Shown here one piece after another: positions 9,959 to 21,300 of a stretch of DNA of 64,000 nt. The notes beneath the pieces were generated by a model that saw nothing but the letters and a program-made list of their open reading frames with translations, was not told the DNA's origin and ran no database searches. The DNA is taken from positions 296,674-360,673 of the forward strand of contig NZ_LHZV01000067.1 of assembly GCF_001581005.1 (NCBI RefSeq). The letters run 5' to 3'. The position numbers were made by a program, and so were the translations under genes. How positions within the stretch are numbered: position 1 is the stretch's first letter; each line of letters begins with the position of its first letter. The stretch comes from Acetobacter orleanensis (GTDB lineage: Bacteria; Pseudomonadota; Alphaproteobacteria; Acetobacterales; Acetobacteraceae).

Positions 9959-11238
9959 GACTGTCCTGATGCTGTGTTCTCCGTGTCAGGGCCAGTAAAT
10001 TCCATTTCAGGATTAAGCGCCATCTCTTCCGTCTCCGGCGCATCCAACTCCCTCAGGCGACGACTGACAACACGGGTGCGCCTGCGCGCTTCCTCAATAG
10101 ACGTGGACATGGCCTGTGCGTTCCGTGCCAGTTTTTCCAGCACGCTATCCATACGGATCATTTCCTGACGGGTGGCGCCCAACAGACGGGCAATGGTTTC
10201 CGTCCGCTCTTCCAGCGCGAGCGTGACGTACCCTAGATGGACCGTGCGCAACAGGGCGGGCATCAGGGCCGGTCCCATGATCATCACCCGGCAGGTACGG
10301 CCAATTTCATCAATCAGGCCGGGAATGCGCGCAGCTTCCGCATAAAGCCCGTCCGTGGGCAGGTACAGAACGGCAAATTCCACCGTGCGGGGTGGGTGAA
10401 TATACTTGGTCGCAATTTTTCGTGCTTCCAGCCGCAGCGTGCTTTCAAGAGACTTACGGGCTGCTTTTTCCGCCGCCGCATCCCCCTCATCCACCGCGTT
10501 CAGCAGGCGCTCATACGCCTCGGTCGGAAACTTGCTATCCACCGGCAGGACCGGCGGTGTGCTGGCGCGCACGGGCATGCGAATAGCAAATTCCACCACA
10601 TCATTCCCCGGCCCCAGCCGCACATTCGAGTCGTAAGACCCTTCGGGCAAAACGTCATCCAGAATGGCCTTAAGCTGGGCTTCCCCCCAGCCACCACGGG
10701 TCTTCACATTGCCGAACAGCCGCTTGAGGTCGCTGATCTGTGCGGTCATGGCGCGGACTTCTCCCATGGCTGTCTGCATGGCGCTGAACTGCTCCAGCAC
10801 ACGCTGGAAAGACGTCTGCATCTGCCGCTCCACGGCCTCATGCAACTGGTCCGTCACCGCTACGCGAATGGCGGAAAGCTGGCGGGCGGAGGCTTCCGCC
10901 ATCTCGCGCAGTGCCTCGGCTTGGGCGGCCCGCACTTCCGCCTGCTCCCGCCCCATGCTGCCCGCCATGCCTGCCAGACGCTCGGCCAGTTCCGTGCGCA
11001 CCTGCTCAATCCGCCCCGTCATGACGCGTTCCATTTCCGCCAGATGGGTTCTCTGATGCGCCGCCTCTGTGCGAGCGGCAGCGGTTTCCTGCTCCATCAG
11101 CACATAGAGCCGGGCCAGCAGGTCTGTATCCGCGCCGCCCGGCCCTTTGCGCCCGTTTACCGTCAAAAACCAGACCAGTGCGGCTCCAAGTGCAAGTGCC
11201 CCCAAAGCCACAACAGCCAGCATTATTCCATCATCCAT
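9955..11238 (-). CDS. rmuC: DNA recombination protein RmuC
   Basis: 427 residues. One N-terminal membrane helix (about 6-27) is followed by a long coiled-coil region (about 35-185, rich in Ala, Glu, Arg, Met) and the RmuC domain with VKTRGGWGEAQLKAILDDVLPEGSY and YLPTDGLYAEAAR. RmuC limits inversions at short inverted repeats in Escherichia coli; its biochemical activity is thought to be nuclease-like. Here it heads a same-strand run with the two-component system through an ATGA overlap, an unusual partner for a regulator pair. Confidence 0.93.
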   Translation of the reverse strand: MDDGIMLAVVALGALALGAALVWFLTVNGRKGPGGADTDLLARLYVLMEQETAAARTEAAHQRTHLAEMERVMTGRIEQVRTELAERLAGMAGSMGREQAEVRAAQAEALREMAEASARQLSAIRVAVTDQLHEAVERQMQTSFQRVLEQFSAMQTAMGEVRAMTAQISDLKRLFGNVKTRGGWGEAQLKAILDDVLPEGSYDSNVRLGPGNDVVEFAIRMPVRASTPPVLPVDSKFPTEAYERLLNAVDEGDAAAEKAARKSLESTLRLEARKIATKYIHPPRTVEFAVLYLPTDGLYAEAARIPGLIDEIGRTCRVMIMGPALMPALLRTVHLGYVTLALEERTETIARLLGATRQEMIRMDSVLEKLARNAQAMSTSIEEARRRTRVVSRRLRELDAPETEEMALNPEMEFTGPDTENTASGQS

Positions 11239-11415
11239 TCGTGATCTGTCTCATTTTCTCTCGGCAGGGAGGCCGGTTCGTGCTGAGCTTGCTTCACAAG
11301 ACGTTACGAGGCCTCAGCAACGAAAAGCCTGTCTGCAACAGCACCCAAGGTTTGCCGCGCGGCTTCGGCGTTGACAAGAATAATTAGAACAAACAGGGGA
11401 CATACCCTCTTGGCC

Positions 11416-12705
11416 ATGCCTGACTTGACCCACTCCGCCCCCGCCCGATCCTCCCGCGCGCACCTGTTCTATATTCAGGTGGTAATTGCCGTTATAGCAG
11501 GCATCCTCGTAGGCTATTTCTTCCCCACTCTTGGCGCGGCCCTCCGTCCGCTGGGGGATGGGTTTGTCAAACTCATCAAAATGGTCATCGCACCAGTTAT
11601 TTTCTTGACTGTCTGTACTGGCATTGCGGGCATGGCCGACCTTAAACAGACAGGCCGCGTGGCCGGAAAAGCCATGATCTATTTCCTGTGCTTTTCCACG
11701 CTGGCGCTCATTATTGGTATGCTGGTGGCCAATATCGCGCGCCCCGGTGCCGGGCTGCATATCAAACCGGCCTCTCTCGATACCGGCTCTGTCACAACCT
11801 TTGTGAACGCAGCCCACAACCACTCCTTTACCGAATTCCTGATGGGGATCATCCCCAACACCACCGCCGGGGCTTTTACATCGGGTGAAATTTTGCAGGT
11901 TCTGCTGATTGCCATTCTATTTGGTGTCAGCCTCGCGCAGATGGGCGAGAGCGGCCAGAAAGTGCTGTCTCTCTTCCGCAGCCTGACAGAACTGGTCTTC
12001 GGCGTGGTGCGTCTGGTGATGTATGTCGCCCCTATTGGTGCGTTTGGGGCCATGGCCTTTACGGTTGGTAAATTTGGCGTGGCGTCCATTGGCCACCTGT
12101 TTGAACTGGTGCTGGCGTTTTACCTGACCGCCATTCTGTTTATCTGCGGCGTTCTCGGGCTGGTCACGCGGATGATGGGCTTCAGTATTTTCCGCCTGCT
12201 GGCCTACATCAAGGAAGAATTGCTGATTGTGCTCGGCACCAGTTCTTCGGAATCCGCCCTACCGGGCCTGATTTCCAAACTGGAAAAAGCCGGCTGCCCT
12301 CAGGGTATTGTCGGGCTTGTCGTGCCGATGGGCTATTCCTTCAATCTGGACGGCACCAACATTTATATGACACTTGCCGCCCTGTTTATCGCTCAGGCAA
12401 CGGACGTGCATCTAGGCCTTGGGGAACAGCTTGCCCTGCTGCTGGTGGCCATGGTGAGTTCCAAGGGTGCCGCGGGCGTAACCGGAGCTGGCTTTATTAC
12501 GCTGGCTGCAACGCTTTCCGTTGTTCCCAGCGTCCCCGTAGCTGGAATGGCCCTTATTCTGGGCATTGACCGCTTTATGTCAGAGTGTCGCTCTCTGACC
12601 AATCTTGTGGGGAATGCCGTGGCTGCTCTCGTTATTTCCCGATGGGAAAATGCACTGGATACAGAGCAGCTCCACGCCGCGCTAAACGATAAAACACACG
12701 CCTGA
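11416..12705 (+). CDS. dctA: C4-dicarboxylate:cation symporter (DctA-like, DAACS family)
   Basis: About 429 residues from the ATG at 11416. An in-frame TTG at 11410 is an alternative, and an upstream TTG at 11371 is unlikely. Multi-pass membrane protein with the family hallmarks [12 protein letters not shown], the serine-rich [15 protein letters not shown] re-entrant loop, the [16 protein letters not shown] motif and [14 protein letters not shown]. DctA takes up succinate, fumarate and malate with protons or sodium. The next gene is an MHS-type organic acid permease, so this locus probably serves TCA-cycle acid uptake. A second DAACS member is at 39387-40643. Confidence 0.9.
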   Translation: MPDLTHSAPARSSRAHLFYIQVVIAVIAGILVGYFFPTLGAALRPLGDGFVKLIKMVIAPVIFLTVCTGIAGMADLKQTGRVAGKAMIYFLCFSTLALIIGMLVANIARPGAGLHIKPASLDTGSVTTFVNAAHNHSFTEFLMGIIPNTTAGAFTSGEILQVLLIAILFGVSLAQMGESGQKVLSLFRSLTELVFGVVRLVMYVAPIGAFGAMAFTVGKFGVASIGHLFELVLAFYLTAILFICGVLGLVTRMMGFSIFRLLAYIKEELLIVLGTSSSESALPGLISKLEKAGCPQGIVGLVVPMGYSFNLDGTNIYMTLAALFIAQATDVHLGLGEQLALLLVAMVSSKGAAGVTGAGFITLAATLSVVPSVPVAGMALILGIDRFMSECRSLTNLVGNAVAALVISRWENALDTEQLHAALNDKTHA

Positions 12706-12766
12706 GCAATCCCTTCTTCTTTTTTGCGCCTTTAAAAGCCCCTTACCCGATGCGAGACTGTGCGAC

Positions 12767-14041
12767 ATGAAAACCGGAATAACAACGGCGCAGCGCCTTC
12801 GTGGCATTCTGGCAGGGTCTGCTGGAAACCTGCTGGAATATTACGACTGGTATGTCTATTCCTCCTTTGCCATCTATTTCGCACACGCGTTCTTCCCACA
12901 CGGAAACCAGACAGCAGAACTGCTGAATGCCGCTGCAATTTTTGCGGTCGGATTTTTTATGCGCCCGGTTGGCGGCTGGCTGCTTGGTATGGCGGCAGAC
13001 CGTTATGGCCGCCGCACGGCCCTGACCTATTCCGTTACCGCCATGTGTGTTGGCTCACTGGCCATTGCTGTCTGCCCAACCTATGAGCAGATCGGGCTTT
13101 TAGCACCCGCCATTCTGCTTTTGGCCCGACTGGTGCAGGGCCTCAGTCTGGGTGGGGAATATGGGGCCTCCGCCACCTATCTGGCGGAAATGGCCTCCGC
13201 TGGCCATCGCGGTTTCTGGTCTGGTTTTCTCTATGTCACACTGGTGATGGGGCAGCTCCTCGCCCTCGTTCTTCTGCTCCTCATGCAATATGTGCTGCTC
13301 ACACCGGAACAGATTGCAACATGGGGCTGGCGCGTACCCTTCTTTATCGGAGCGCTCGGGGCTTTGCTGATCTTCTGGCTCCGGCGGCATATGCAGGAAA
13401 GCGAGCGTTTTGAAAAATCCGCTCAGCAAAAAGAAAAAGGAGGGGTGCGCACTCTTTTGCAATATCCCCGCGCCGTGCTGACCGTGTGCGGCATGACGCT
13501 GGGCGGCACCGTCATTTTCTATACCTACACAATTTATATGCAGAAATATCTTGCCAACACCGTTGGTTTTCCAAAAGAGACCGCAACGCTGGTCTCCTCA
13601 GCCAGTCTGTTTGTTTTTGCTGCCATACAACCTGCATTTGGCGCGTTGTCTGACCGTATTGGTCGCCGCCCGCTGCTGCTCTATTTTGGCATTTGCGCCA
13701 CGCTGGGCACTGTGCCTCTGCTGACAGTGCTGTCAGGTGTTCACTCCCCATGGGCAGCTTTTGCGCTGATTACAGGCGCGCTGTTTATTGCGTCCGGCTA
13801 CACATCCATTAACGCGGTGGTGAAAGCGGAACTCTTCCCCACCCGCATCCGCGCGCTGGGCGTCGCACTCCCTTATGCCGTGACGGTCTCTGTTTTTGGC
13901 GGCACGACGGAATATATCGCACTATGGTGCAAACAGGCCGGGCATGAAGGCTGGTTTGCCTATTACGTTTCCGCCTGCGCTCTCGTCACGCTGCTGACCG
14001 TGCTGACACTCCCGAAAACCACACGGATTGATGAGAGCTGA
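12767..14041 (+). CDS. MFS organic acid permease, MHS family (alpha-ketoglutarate permease-like)
   Basis: 424 residues with about 12 membrane segments. The N-terminal NLLEYYDWYVYSSFAIYFA and the loop MAADRYGRR are typical of the metabolite:proton symporter branch, as are RLVQGLSLGGEYG and the second-half loop LSDRIGRRPLL. Closest in style to KgtP, which imports 2-oxoglutarate; ProP or citrate-type substrates cannot be excluded. It lies 61 bases after dctA on the same strand, which suggests co-expression and a shared role in dicarboxylate and ketoacid uptake. Confidence 0.88.
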   Translation: MKTGITTAQRLRGILAGSAGNLLEYYDWYVYSSFAIYFAHAFFPHGNQTAELLNAAAIFAVGFFMRPVGGWLLGMAADRYGRRTALTYSVTAMCVGSLAIAVCPTYEQIGLLAPAILLLARLVQGLSLGGEYGASATYLAEMASAGHRGFWSGFLYVTLVMGQLLALVLLLLMQYVLLTPEQIATWGWRVPFFIGALGALLIFWLRRHMQESERFEKSAQQKEKGGVRTLLQYPRAVLTVCGMTLGGTVIFYTYTIYMQKYLANTVGFPKETATLVSSASLFVFAAIQPAFGALSDRIGRRPLLLYFGICATLGTVPLLTVLSGVHSPWAAFALITGALFIASGYTSINAVVKAELFPTRIRALGVALPYAVTVSVFGGTTEYIALWCKQAGHEGWFAYYVSACALVTLLTVLTLPKTTRIDES

Positions 14042-14166
14042 TGTTCCTTTTCCGGGCGGACACAAATCGCCCGGAAAGCGGCCTTGAAATTGCCATGAGG
14101 CGGTCCGTTACTATGCCTTCAGGAGGGAACACTTCGGTGCTTCCCCCGGTCGTTTCGAGGAGGCAC

Positions 14167-14580
14167 ATGATGCGCCGTATGACAAAACTTCTTCTCGCTC
14201 TTCCCCTCATCGCAGGGACAACGCTGACCACACTGCCCGCTGCAGAGGCGCATCCGGGTGGCTGGGGCCGTCCGGGGTGGGGTGGACCCGGCTGGGGCGG
14301 CCCGCCTCCGCCGCGTGGATACTGGGGTGGTGGCCCGCGCAGATACTGGCACCGTGGCCCCGGCGGCGGGGCCATTGCGGGCGCGCTCATTGGCGGCTTG
14401 GCTGTCGGCGCGCTGGCTGGTGCGGCACTTGGGGGTGGTGGACCGCCTATTGCTTACGCGCCCCCTCCGCCCCCGCCTCCACCGCCCATGGGCTATGCGG
14501 TGCCGGTCATGCCTGTTGTGCCCGTGGCACCGGTTGCGCCGGGCTATTACGCTCCCGGTGGGTATTATTCCGGCTGGTGA
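14167..14580 (+). CDS. Small Gly/Pro-rich secreted protein with glycine-zipper segment
   Basis: 137 residues from the ATG at 14167, picked because GAGGAGG lies just upstream. A signal peptide ends near PAAEA-H. Then come a Gly-Trp-Pro-rich stretch, a glycine-zipper-like segment (AIAGALIGGLAVGALAGAALGGG), a run of prolines with Tyr, and a Val-Pro-rich tail ending in YYSGW. Low-complexity secreted proteins of this kind are common in alphaproteobacteria and have no known function. The zipper may be membrane-associated. Compositional bias limits any deeper assignment. Confidence 0.75.
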   Translation: MMRRMTKLLLALPLIAGTTLTTLPAAEAHPGGWGRPGWGGPGWGGPPPPRGYWGGGPRRYWHRGPGGGAIAGALIGGLAVGALAGAALGGGGPPIAYAPPPPPPPPPMGYAVPVMPVVPVAPVAPGYYAPGGYYSGW

Positions 14581-14619
14581 CCCCAGCCGGACCATTTCTC
14601 TCTTTGCGCCGAAACCGAA

Positions 14620-14644
14620 GGCTCTGCGTTACGTGCGCAGAGCC
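14620..14644 (-). terminator. Terminator-like hairpin at the bcp stop codon
   Basis: Perfect nine-pair stem GGCTCTGCG/CGCAGAGCC (14620-14628 with 14636-14644). The bcp stop codon (14629-14631) lies in the loop. On the minus strand the stem is followed by TTCGGTTTC, a poor T tract. Confidence 0.55.
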
Positions 14645-15126
14645 TTCGCGGCATCCAGCACGGCTTCTACATGGCCGGGCACTTTGACCTTCTTCCAGAT
14701 GTGCGCAATTTTGCCGTCCGCGCCAATCAGGAATGTGGTGCGGTCAATCCCCATATGGATTTTGCCATACAGGGATTTTTCAACCCACACGCCATAGGCT
14801 TCCGTCACAACCCCGGCCTCATCTGACGCCAGCGGGAATGTCAGGTCATATTTCTCGGCAAATTTATCGAGCTTTTTAACCGGGTCACGCGAGACACCGA
14901 TGACGGTCAGCCCTACCCCTTCAAACTGCTCAAGCGCCTCACTAAACCCGCAAGCCTCTTTCGTGCAACCGGGGGTGTCCGCCTTGGGGTAGAAATACAA
15001 CACAAATGGTTTACTCTTCAGGCCTGCAAGACTGACCGTGCGCGCCCCACTGGCCTCCATGTGGAAATCTGGGGCGGATTCGCCTTCCTTCAACTCTGGG
15101 TGTGTGGTGTTTTTCGTATCAGTCAT
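14629..15126 (-). CDS. bcp: Thioredoxin-dependent thiol peroxidase (Bcp/PrxQ-type peroxiredoxin)
   Basis: 165 residues. The peroxidatic Cys54 and resolving Cys59 form the PrxQ motif TPGCTKEAC within a YFYPKADTPGCT context. It reduces hydrogen peroxide and organic hydroperoxides in the cytoplasm with thioredoxin as donor. It lies 56 bases downstream of glnE on the same strand and may be read through from it. The length is slightly above E. coli Bcp because of a short N-terminal extension. Confidence 0.95.
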   Translation of the reverse strand: MTDTKNTTHPELKEGESAPDFHMEASGARTVSLAGLKSKPFVLYFYPKADTPGCTKEACGFSEALEQFEGVGLTVIGVSRDPVKKLDKFAEKYDLTFPLASDEAGVVTEAYGVWVEKSLYGKIHMGIDRTTFLIGADGKIAHIWKKVKVPGHVEAVLDAAKALRT

Positions 15127-15182
15127 GGTCCAGTTCCTTCCTTACAAAAACAACGAGAATGAAGACGCAGCCTGCACCGCCT

Positions 15183-18100
15183 TCATAATGAAACTGCTGA
15201 GGGGCCGGAGCGTTCTCCGCCGTCAACAGTCCCAACCCGCACTTCAAAAATCTGCCTTACAGCCTGAGCCAGAGCGTTCGTATGGATCATCAGGTCTGCT
15301 AGGTTGGCCTCGCCCATCACACGCAACAGAATTTTCAACGCGCCGGGAGCCAGTTCCCGTTCCAAATCAACGGGCGGCACAGGCCCGCACAGCAGGCGCA
15401 GCAAACACTGCATCTGTCGCCAGACAGCATCCGCCTCCAGCAGCAGCTTTGTCTCAGCCGCGGAGAGAAATCCGTGCTTTCTTAGCAGGCTGAGCGCCCG
15501 CCGCGTGCAGGGATTTCTGACATCCTGTGTGCCAGCAACAAGCTGCATAATCTGGGCGATAAACTCTACTTCCATCAAACCGCCAGCCCGCCGCTTGATG
15601 TCCCACGGGCTGGACGCGGGCAGATCGCGCGCCAGACGCGCCCGCATGTGCCGCGCATCCTCCAGCAAGAGTTCCGCCGATGGCCGGGGCTTGCGCAGGT
15701 CCCCGTTCAAAACCTGTGCGAGATCCGCCTGCAAACGGGCCTTGAGGGCTGCGGGAGCCGTAATCACGCGCGCACGGGTCAACGCCATACGTTCCCATGT
15801 CCATGCAGCGTCTTCATGATATTTCAGGAACGCTGTGCGGAACACCGCCACCGGACCCGCAGCGCCAGACGGGCGCAACCGCATATCCACCGCATAAAGC
15901 GGCCCCTCCGGTCCGGGGGCGGTCAGTGCTGCAATAAAGGCATGTGCCAGCCGGGTGTAATATTGCGAAACCGCCAGAGACCGAGGCGCACGCACCGGCA
16001 GTCCGTCCGAATTTTTAGGCAGGCGTGTGGGGAGATCGCTGGCATGAACGTCCTCTGGATGATCAAAAACGAGCAGCAGGTCCAGATCAGAGCCGGGCAT
16101 CATCTCGCGAGAGCCTGCCTTACCGAGCGCCAGAACCGCCATGCCCCCACCGGGCACACTCCCGTAACGCTTGCGGTGCTCAGCCTCCACGGCGCGCATC
16201 AGCACGATCATGATGGTATCCGCCAGCGCCGTCCGCTGTTTTTCTGCTTCATCCTCCGACAGCCGCCCTTCCAGCACGGCTACGGAAAGACGGAACTCTT
16301 CCCCGCGCAGCAACGGGCGCAGGGCTGTCACCAGCAGTTCCGCTGAATCAACCTCTGTTGCCAGATGCCGCAGGCGGTCCAGCACGTTACGGCCTTCTTC
16401 CGGCTCCGGTTCCAGCAGCCCTTCCAGTGCGGACGGAGTATCAGCCAGATGATTTGCCAGAAACGCCGAGGAATCAAACAACACGGCAATCCGGTCAATC
16501 AAAGCCGGGTTGCGTTCAAACAGCGAAAGCAGTTGCACCCCGGCATGCTGCCGCGCCAGCAACGCCTCAAACCGCCGCAGGCAGGCCAACGGGTTACTGC
16601 GGGCGGCAAAACTGGCCAGCAAGGCGGGCAACAATGTTCGCAGCAGCGCCCGCGCCCGCTCGGACCGTAGCGCCCGCAGGCTGCCGGTCTGCCAACGGGC
16701 TAAAACCTGCACGGCCTCTTCCGTCTGACTGGCAGGGAAACCGAGGCGTTCTAGCAGAAGGGGCGATTGTTCATCATCCGGCGCGACCGCCAGAAGGGTT
16801 GTATCCTGCTCCGGCGCGCTGGCCTGCGAGGAGACAAAATGTCGCTCAAAAATACGCCGGGCTTCCCGCATGCGCGGCAGCATGTCCAACGCCAGTGCCT
16901 CGCCATCCGTATAGTTCATGAATACGGCAAAGGCATCAAACGCCTCCGCACGGTCTGGCAGATCGTGCGTCTGGTGGTCCGCGCGCATTTGCAGCCTGTG
17001 CTCCGCATCACGCAGAAATCTGTAAGTACGGGCCAGCACTTCGGCTTCCTCCCGCGGGAGATAGGCGGAACCCACCAGTTTTTTCAGCGCGCCAAATGTC
17101 GTGCGGTCCCGCAGCGCGGGCACGCGCCCGCCCCAGACAAGCTGCATGGCCTGCGCCAGAAATTCGATTTCCCGAATACCGCCCTGCCCCAGCTTGACGT
17201 TATGGCCAAGCAGCCAGTCCCGACTGGCCGCAGGGTCCGCCAGCACGGCGTCGGGCAGGTCAGCAAGCCCTGTCCGCCCGGCCTTGCGATAGCGGTCGAT
17301 ACGGGCCTTCATGTCATGAATATCGTCAATCAGTGCAAAATCGAGGTGTCTGCGCCAGACAAATGGACGGATGGCCGCCAGAAATTTCCGACCCAGAGTA
17401 ATATCACCCGCCACAGGTCGCGCCTTGATCATGGCGGCGCGTTCCCATGTCTGCCCCAGACTTTCATAATACTGGATTGCCGCCTGCACGGAGACAGCCG
17501 GTGGGGTGGAAGACGGGTCAGGCCGCAGGCGCAAATCTGTCCTGAAAACATAGCCATCCGCATCCCGCGCTTCCATAAGACCCACAAGATCGCTAGTCAT
17601 ACGAATGAAGACGCGCCGCACGGCGTCAGGCTGGGTCTGCGCGGATGGGTCGTACAGCACCATCAGGTCTATATCCGAGGAGAAATTCAGTTCCCGTGCC
17701 CCAAGCTTTCCCATTGCCAGCACAACAAAACCACTGGCATGCGTCGGGCGTTGGAGGTCTCGCAACTGAAGCTGGCCAGCCTGATGAGCACTCCATAACA
17801 AATGCCTGACCGCCACCTCCAGCGCCGCATCGGCCAGCCGGCTGAGCGTTTGCGTCACCTCCTCCAGCGGCCAGAAACCGCCAAGGTCCGCCACAGCGCA
17901 TATCAGGGCTGTGCGTTTTTTTGCCTGCCGCAGGAAGCGGGCAACACACTCTCGCCCCGATGTGATGTCAAACCCGGCGAATGCTGCAAACACGTCCTTC
18001 GCACACGGTTCCGGTCCACCCCGCGCCAGCGCTGCAAAAAAAGCCGGATCCTGCCGCGCCAGATCAGACAGAAACGGGCTGTTTCCGCCCAGACAGGCTA

Positions 18101-18299
18101 CCAGCCCCGCAGCACCGAGCAGGTTCAGCACATCGTCCTGCCCTCCGGCTTCACGCAGGGCCGCAGCCATATCCTCTGCAAAATGGGTAGCGGCCTGCGT
18201 ATCCGCCGGAGCGGGCCAACTGGCATCCGGCCACACGCGCGTGGCGGCTCCTCTTGGAGCGCGGACATCCCGAAAATAAGAAGAAAAAGCTGCCGTCAT
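15183..18299 (-). CDS. glnE: Bifunctional glutamine synthetase adenylyltransferase/deadenylase
   Basis: 1038 residues, a full-length GlnE. It contains two nucleotidyltransferase domains: the N-terminal one with SSDIDLMVLYD (Asp209, Asp211), the deadenylylating half, and the C-terminal one with PGSDLDLLLVFD (Asp738, Asp740), the adenylylating half. Helical regulatory regions lie between and after them. GlnE switches glutamine synthetase off and on in response to PII and glutamine. It is transcribed away from the large AsmA-like gene, leaving only 35 bases for both start regions. Confidence 0.97.
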   Translation of the reverse strand: MTAAFSSYFRDVRAPRGAATRVWPDASWPAPADTQAATHFAEDMAAALREAGGQDDVLNLLGAAGLVACLGGNSPFLSDLARQDPAFFAALARGGPEPCAKDVFAAFAGFDITSGRECVARFLRQAKKRTALICAVADLGGFWPLEEVTQTLSRLADAALEVAVRHLLWSAHQAGQLQLRDLQRPTHASGFVVLAMGKLGARELNFSSDIDLMVLYDPSAQTQPDAVRRVFIRMTSDLVGLMEARDADGYVFRTDLRLRPDPSSTPPAVSVQAAIQYYESLGQTWERAAMIKARPVAGDITLGRKFLAAIRPFVWRRHLDFALIDDIHDMKARIDRYRKAGRTGLADLPDAVLADPAASRDWLLGHNVKLGQGGIREIEFLAQAMQLVWGGRVPALRDRTTFGALKKLVGSAYLPREEAEVLARTYRFLRDAEHRLQMRADHQTHDLPDRAEAFDAFAVFMNYTDGEALALDMLPRMREARRIFERHFVSSQASAPEQDTTLLAVAPDDEQSPLLLERLGFPASQTEEAVQVLARWQTGSLRALRSERARALLRTLLPALLASFAARSNPLACLRRFEALLARQHAGVQLLSLFERNPALIDRIAVLFDSSAFLANHLADTPSALEGLLEPEPEEGRNVLDRLRHLATEVDSAELLVTALRPLLRGEEFRLSVAVLEGRLSEDEAEKQRTALADTIMIVLMRAVEAEHRKRYGSVPGGGMAVLALGKAGSREMMPGSDLDLLLVFDHPEDVHASDLPTRLPKNSDGLPVRAPRSLAVSQYYTRLAHAFIAALTAPGPEGPLYAVDMRLRPSGAAGPVAVFRTAFLKYHEDAAWTWERMALTRARVITAPAALKARLQADLAQVLNGDLRKPRPSAELLLEDARHMRARLARDLPASSPWDIKRRAGGLMEVEFIAQIMQLVAGTQDVRNPCTRRALSLLRKHGFLSAAETKLLLEADAVWRQMQCLLRLLCGPVPPVDLERELAPGALKILLRVMGEANLADLMIHTNALAQAVRQIFEVRVGTVDGGERSGPSAVSL

Positions 18300-18334
18300 A
18301 ACCTGACCATTCTTATGGAACGCAAAGGGTTGCT

Positions 18335-21300
18335 GTGTTGACTCCCAACGGTCAAGACCTTCCGCGCCCCTTGCACAAAAGGGCTCTGCGCGTTCTGACC
18401 TTTATGGCCGCTGGCGTGCTGGTTCTGCCGGTGCTGTGTGTGGTCATTCTTGTGGTGCGGATGCAGTTCGGGCCGCTGAATGTCACACCCATCATCCGCC
18501 CCTTCCTACCCATGGCCGTGCTGGGCGGCCAAGGCGGGCAGCCTGCGGCGGCAACCCTCACGCTCCGGCGGGCCTCTCTGCAATGGAACGGCCTGCGTGA
18601 CGGATTGAGTGTGCCTGTCACGCTCTCATTGCATGATGTGCGCATTCTTAAAGCGGACAACACAACGGCGGATACCATACGGGCCGCCAATGTCACGCTG
18701 GACCCAATAGCACTTGTCCATGGCAGCATTGCCCTGCGCACTGTGGATTTGAGCGGCGTGCGGATGGCTCTGCGGCGCGGCACAGATGGCTCCGTCGGGT
18801 TGGACGTGGATGCCCCACCAGCCCCGGCGTCCTCCACTGATAAAAATGGCTCACTGGACCCCAGCAGCCTGCAACGCATCGGCCTGACCGATACGCAGGT
18901 GACAATTGATGATCGGCTGACCCATATCCAGTGGATTGCCTCGCCCATTACCTCAACCCTGCACGTTGTCAGCGTCCATGGCGCGACCGGCGTGACCGGC
19001 TCCGTAGCCATTACCTTTCAGGCCCAGCAGGACACTACGGAACGCCTGAGCATAACGGCGCAGGGCGCGCAGACGGATCAGGGCACTGTGCAATGGCATC
19101 TCACCCTTGCTTCAGTACGCCCCAGCACGTTTGCGGGTCTGGCCCCTGCGCTGAAAACGCTGGATGTACCTGTGAGCCTGACGGCGGACACCACCTTCGC
19201 GCCAGCCCCGCCAAGTGCATGGCTGCTCCCGCAAGCCCTTGATGTGAAAACCGATTTTGGCGAAGGCGAACTTCAGGGCGGCGGCTCCACCTATCTGCTC
19301 AGCCACGGCGGGCTGGCGGCACATGTTGCCCTTGATCATCGCTCCCCCACGCACACGCCCGCCACCATTACGCTGCAAAGCCTGACACTTGCTCTGCTGA
19401 ACCCGGAACATCCGGAGGACGCAAACGCTGGCATTACCGTGGGCGTTACCGGCCAGTTGAATGCGTCAGACCTGTTCAGCCCCACCGTGCTGTCCGGCCA
19501 GATGGCGCTGGATATTCCCACCGTGCCGTTTGGCGATATTGCCAGCTACTGGCCCGCCAAAGCGGCGAAAGGTGGCCGGAAATGGGTGGAAAACAATATT
19601 ACAGATGGCACGGCGCATGACCTGCATACGGCCATAACGCTGCATAGCGATAAGGGCTGGAATGGCGTCAAGCTCACCTCGCTGAAAGGCAGCGTGGAAG
19701 GGTCAGACCTGACGGTGCACTGGCTGCGCCCTATCTCACCGCTACATCATCTGGATGCGCATCTTGAAGTGAATGATCTGGACAAGCTGACCATTCATTT
19801 TGACCACGCCTATCAGCTTGTGGACCGCGCAGATAAAAACGTCGGCGCTACTGGCATCGGGCGCGTGGCTGCTGGCCCCGGTTCCATGGAAATTACCGGC
19901 CTGTCCAGAAAAGACCAGATGGGCACAATTAAGACCGAACTGCGTGGTAATCTGCGCGACCTGCTGGCCATGCTGGCCGAGCCACGGCTGCATCTTCTCT
20001 CCCGCCACCCCATCAGCTTTACCAGACCCTCCGGGCAGGCCAGCGCCAAATTCTCCCTGACCCTGCCGCTGGAAAGTAAAGTCACAACCGATCAGATGGT
20101 GGTGGACGCGCATGCACAGGTGAGCAACACCCATCTGGGTAACGTCGTGGCCGGACGCGCAATTACCGATGGCACCTTCCAGATTGCCGCCACCACGCAG
20201 CAGATGGAGCTGAGCGGGCATGGCGTGCTGGGCGGTCTGCCATCTGACATTACCTATTTCATGAACTTCCGCTCCCTGCGCCCGCAGGACACTGCGGAAA
20301 AAGCGCATCTGTTTACCCGTATTACGCCTGAGACAGCCAACGCCGCCGGTATTGATACCAGCAGTCATTTTTACGGCAGTGCTGATCTGGGCGTGGAGTA
20401 TGCCCGGCAGGCGAATAAACACGGGACGGTTAACATCAATCTGGACCTGAAACGCTCTGCCATTATCATCCCGCTCTGGCACAAGGAGACAGGCCATGCG
20501 GCGCAGGTTTCCGCCACTCTGGCCCTGCTGGACGGGCATATTACGTCTGTAGAAAACATTTTCGCCACCGGGCCGGATCTGGACGTGCGGGGCCATGCGG
20601 TCCTGCGGGAAAAAACGGCGCCGGAACTGCTGGTGTCTTCTTTCAAAATAGCGCGGTCCACAGGCCATGCGCGCCTTGTGCTGCCCTATGCCTCGCAGGA
20701 TAAAACCATTCAGGTGGGTGTCTATGCCGATACGCTGGACCTCGCCCCCCTGATGGAAAGTGACCCGAACGCGCCGAAAAAGGCTTCCGCAGGCTATCAT
20801 GTGCCCGAAGCCGCGACAGGCAGGCTCCACGGGCCGCCGGGGAATGCGTGGACCATCGATATGACGGCCAACGCCCTGTATTACAGCCAGACCAAGCAGC
20901 CGCTGCGTACTGTAACCGCGCATTTTGAAGATAACGGCCAACGTCTGGAACGCATGCGCTTTGCCATGCGCGGGCCATCCCCCGTCACCATGACACTGGA
21001 GCCGACCGGCGGCGTGCGCAGCCTGCATGTCAACATTCCGGATATGGGCGGGTTTCTGGCGGCTCTCAACATTCTGCCCAATGTGCAGGGTGGCCACGCA
21101 ACCCTAACCGGCGCGTTTGATGACACACAGGCTTCCGCCCCGTTCAAGGGCACCATGCATGTCAGCCCGTTTGTGCTGAAAAAAGCCCCGGCCACCGTGC
21201 TTCTTGCACGTAATCTTTCTCTGTACGGATGGCTGAGCGCCCGCAAATCCCCTGAATTTGAAGTCTCGCAACTCATCATGCCCGTCACGTTTTCAGATGG

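Noticed and set aside
19742..21097. 451-codon minus-strand open frame inside the AsmA-like gene
   Set aside because: A shadow frame caused by codon bias of the large plus-strand gene; it has no protein family features and no ribosome site.
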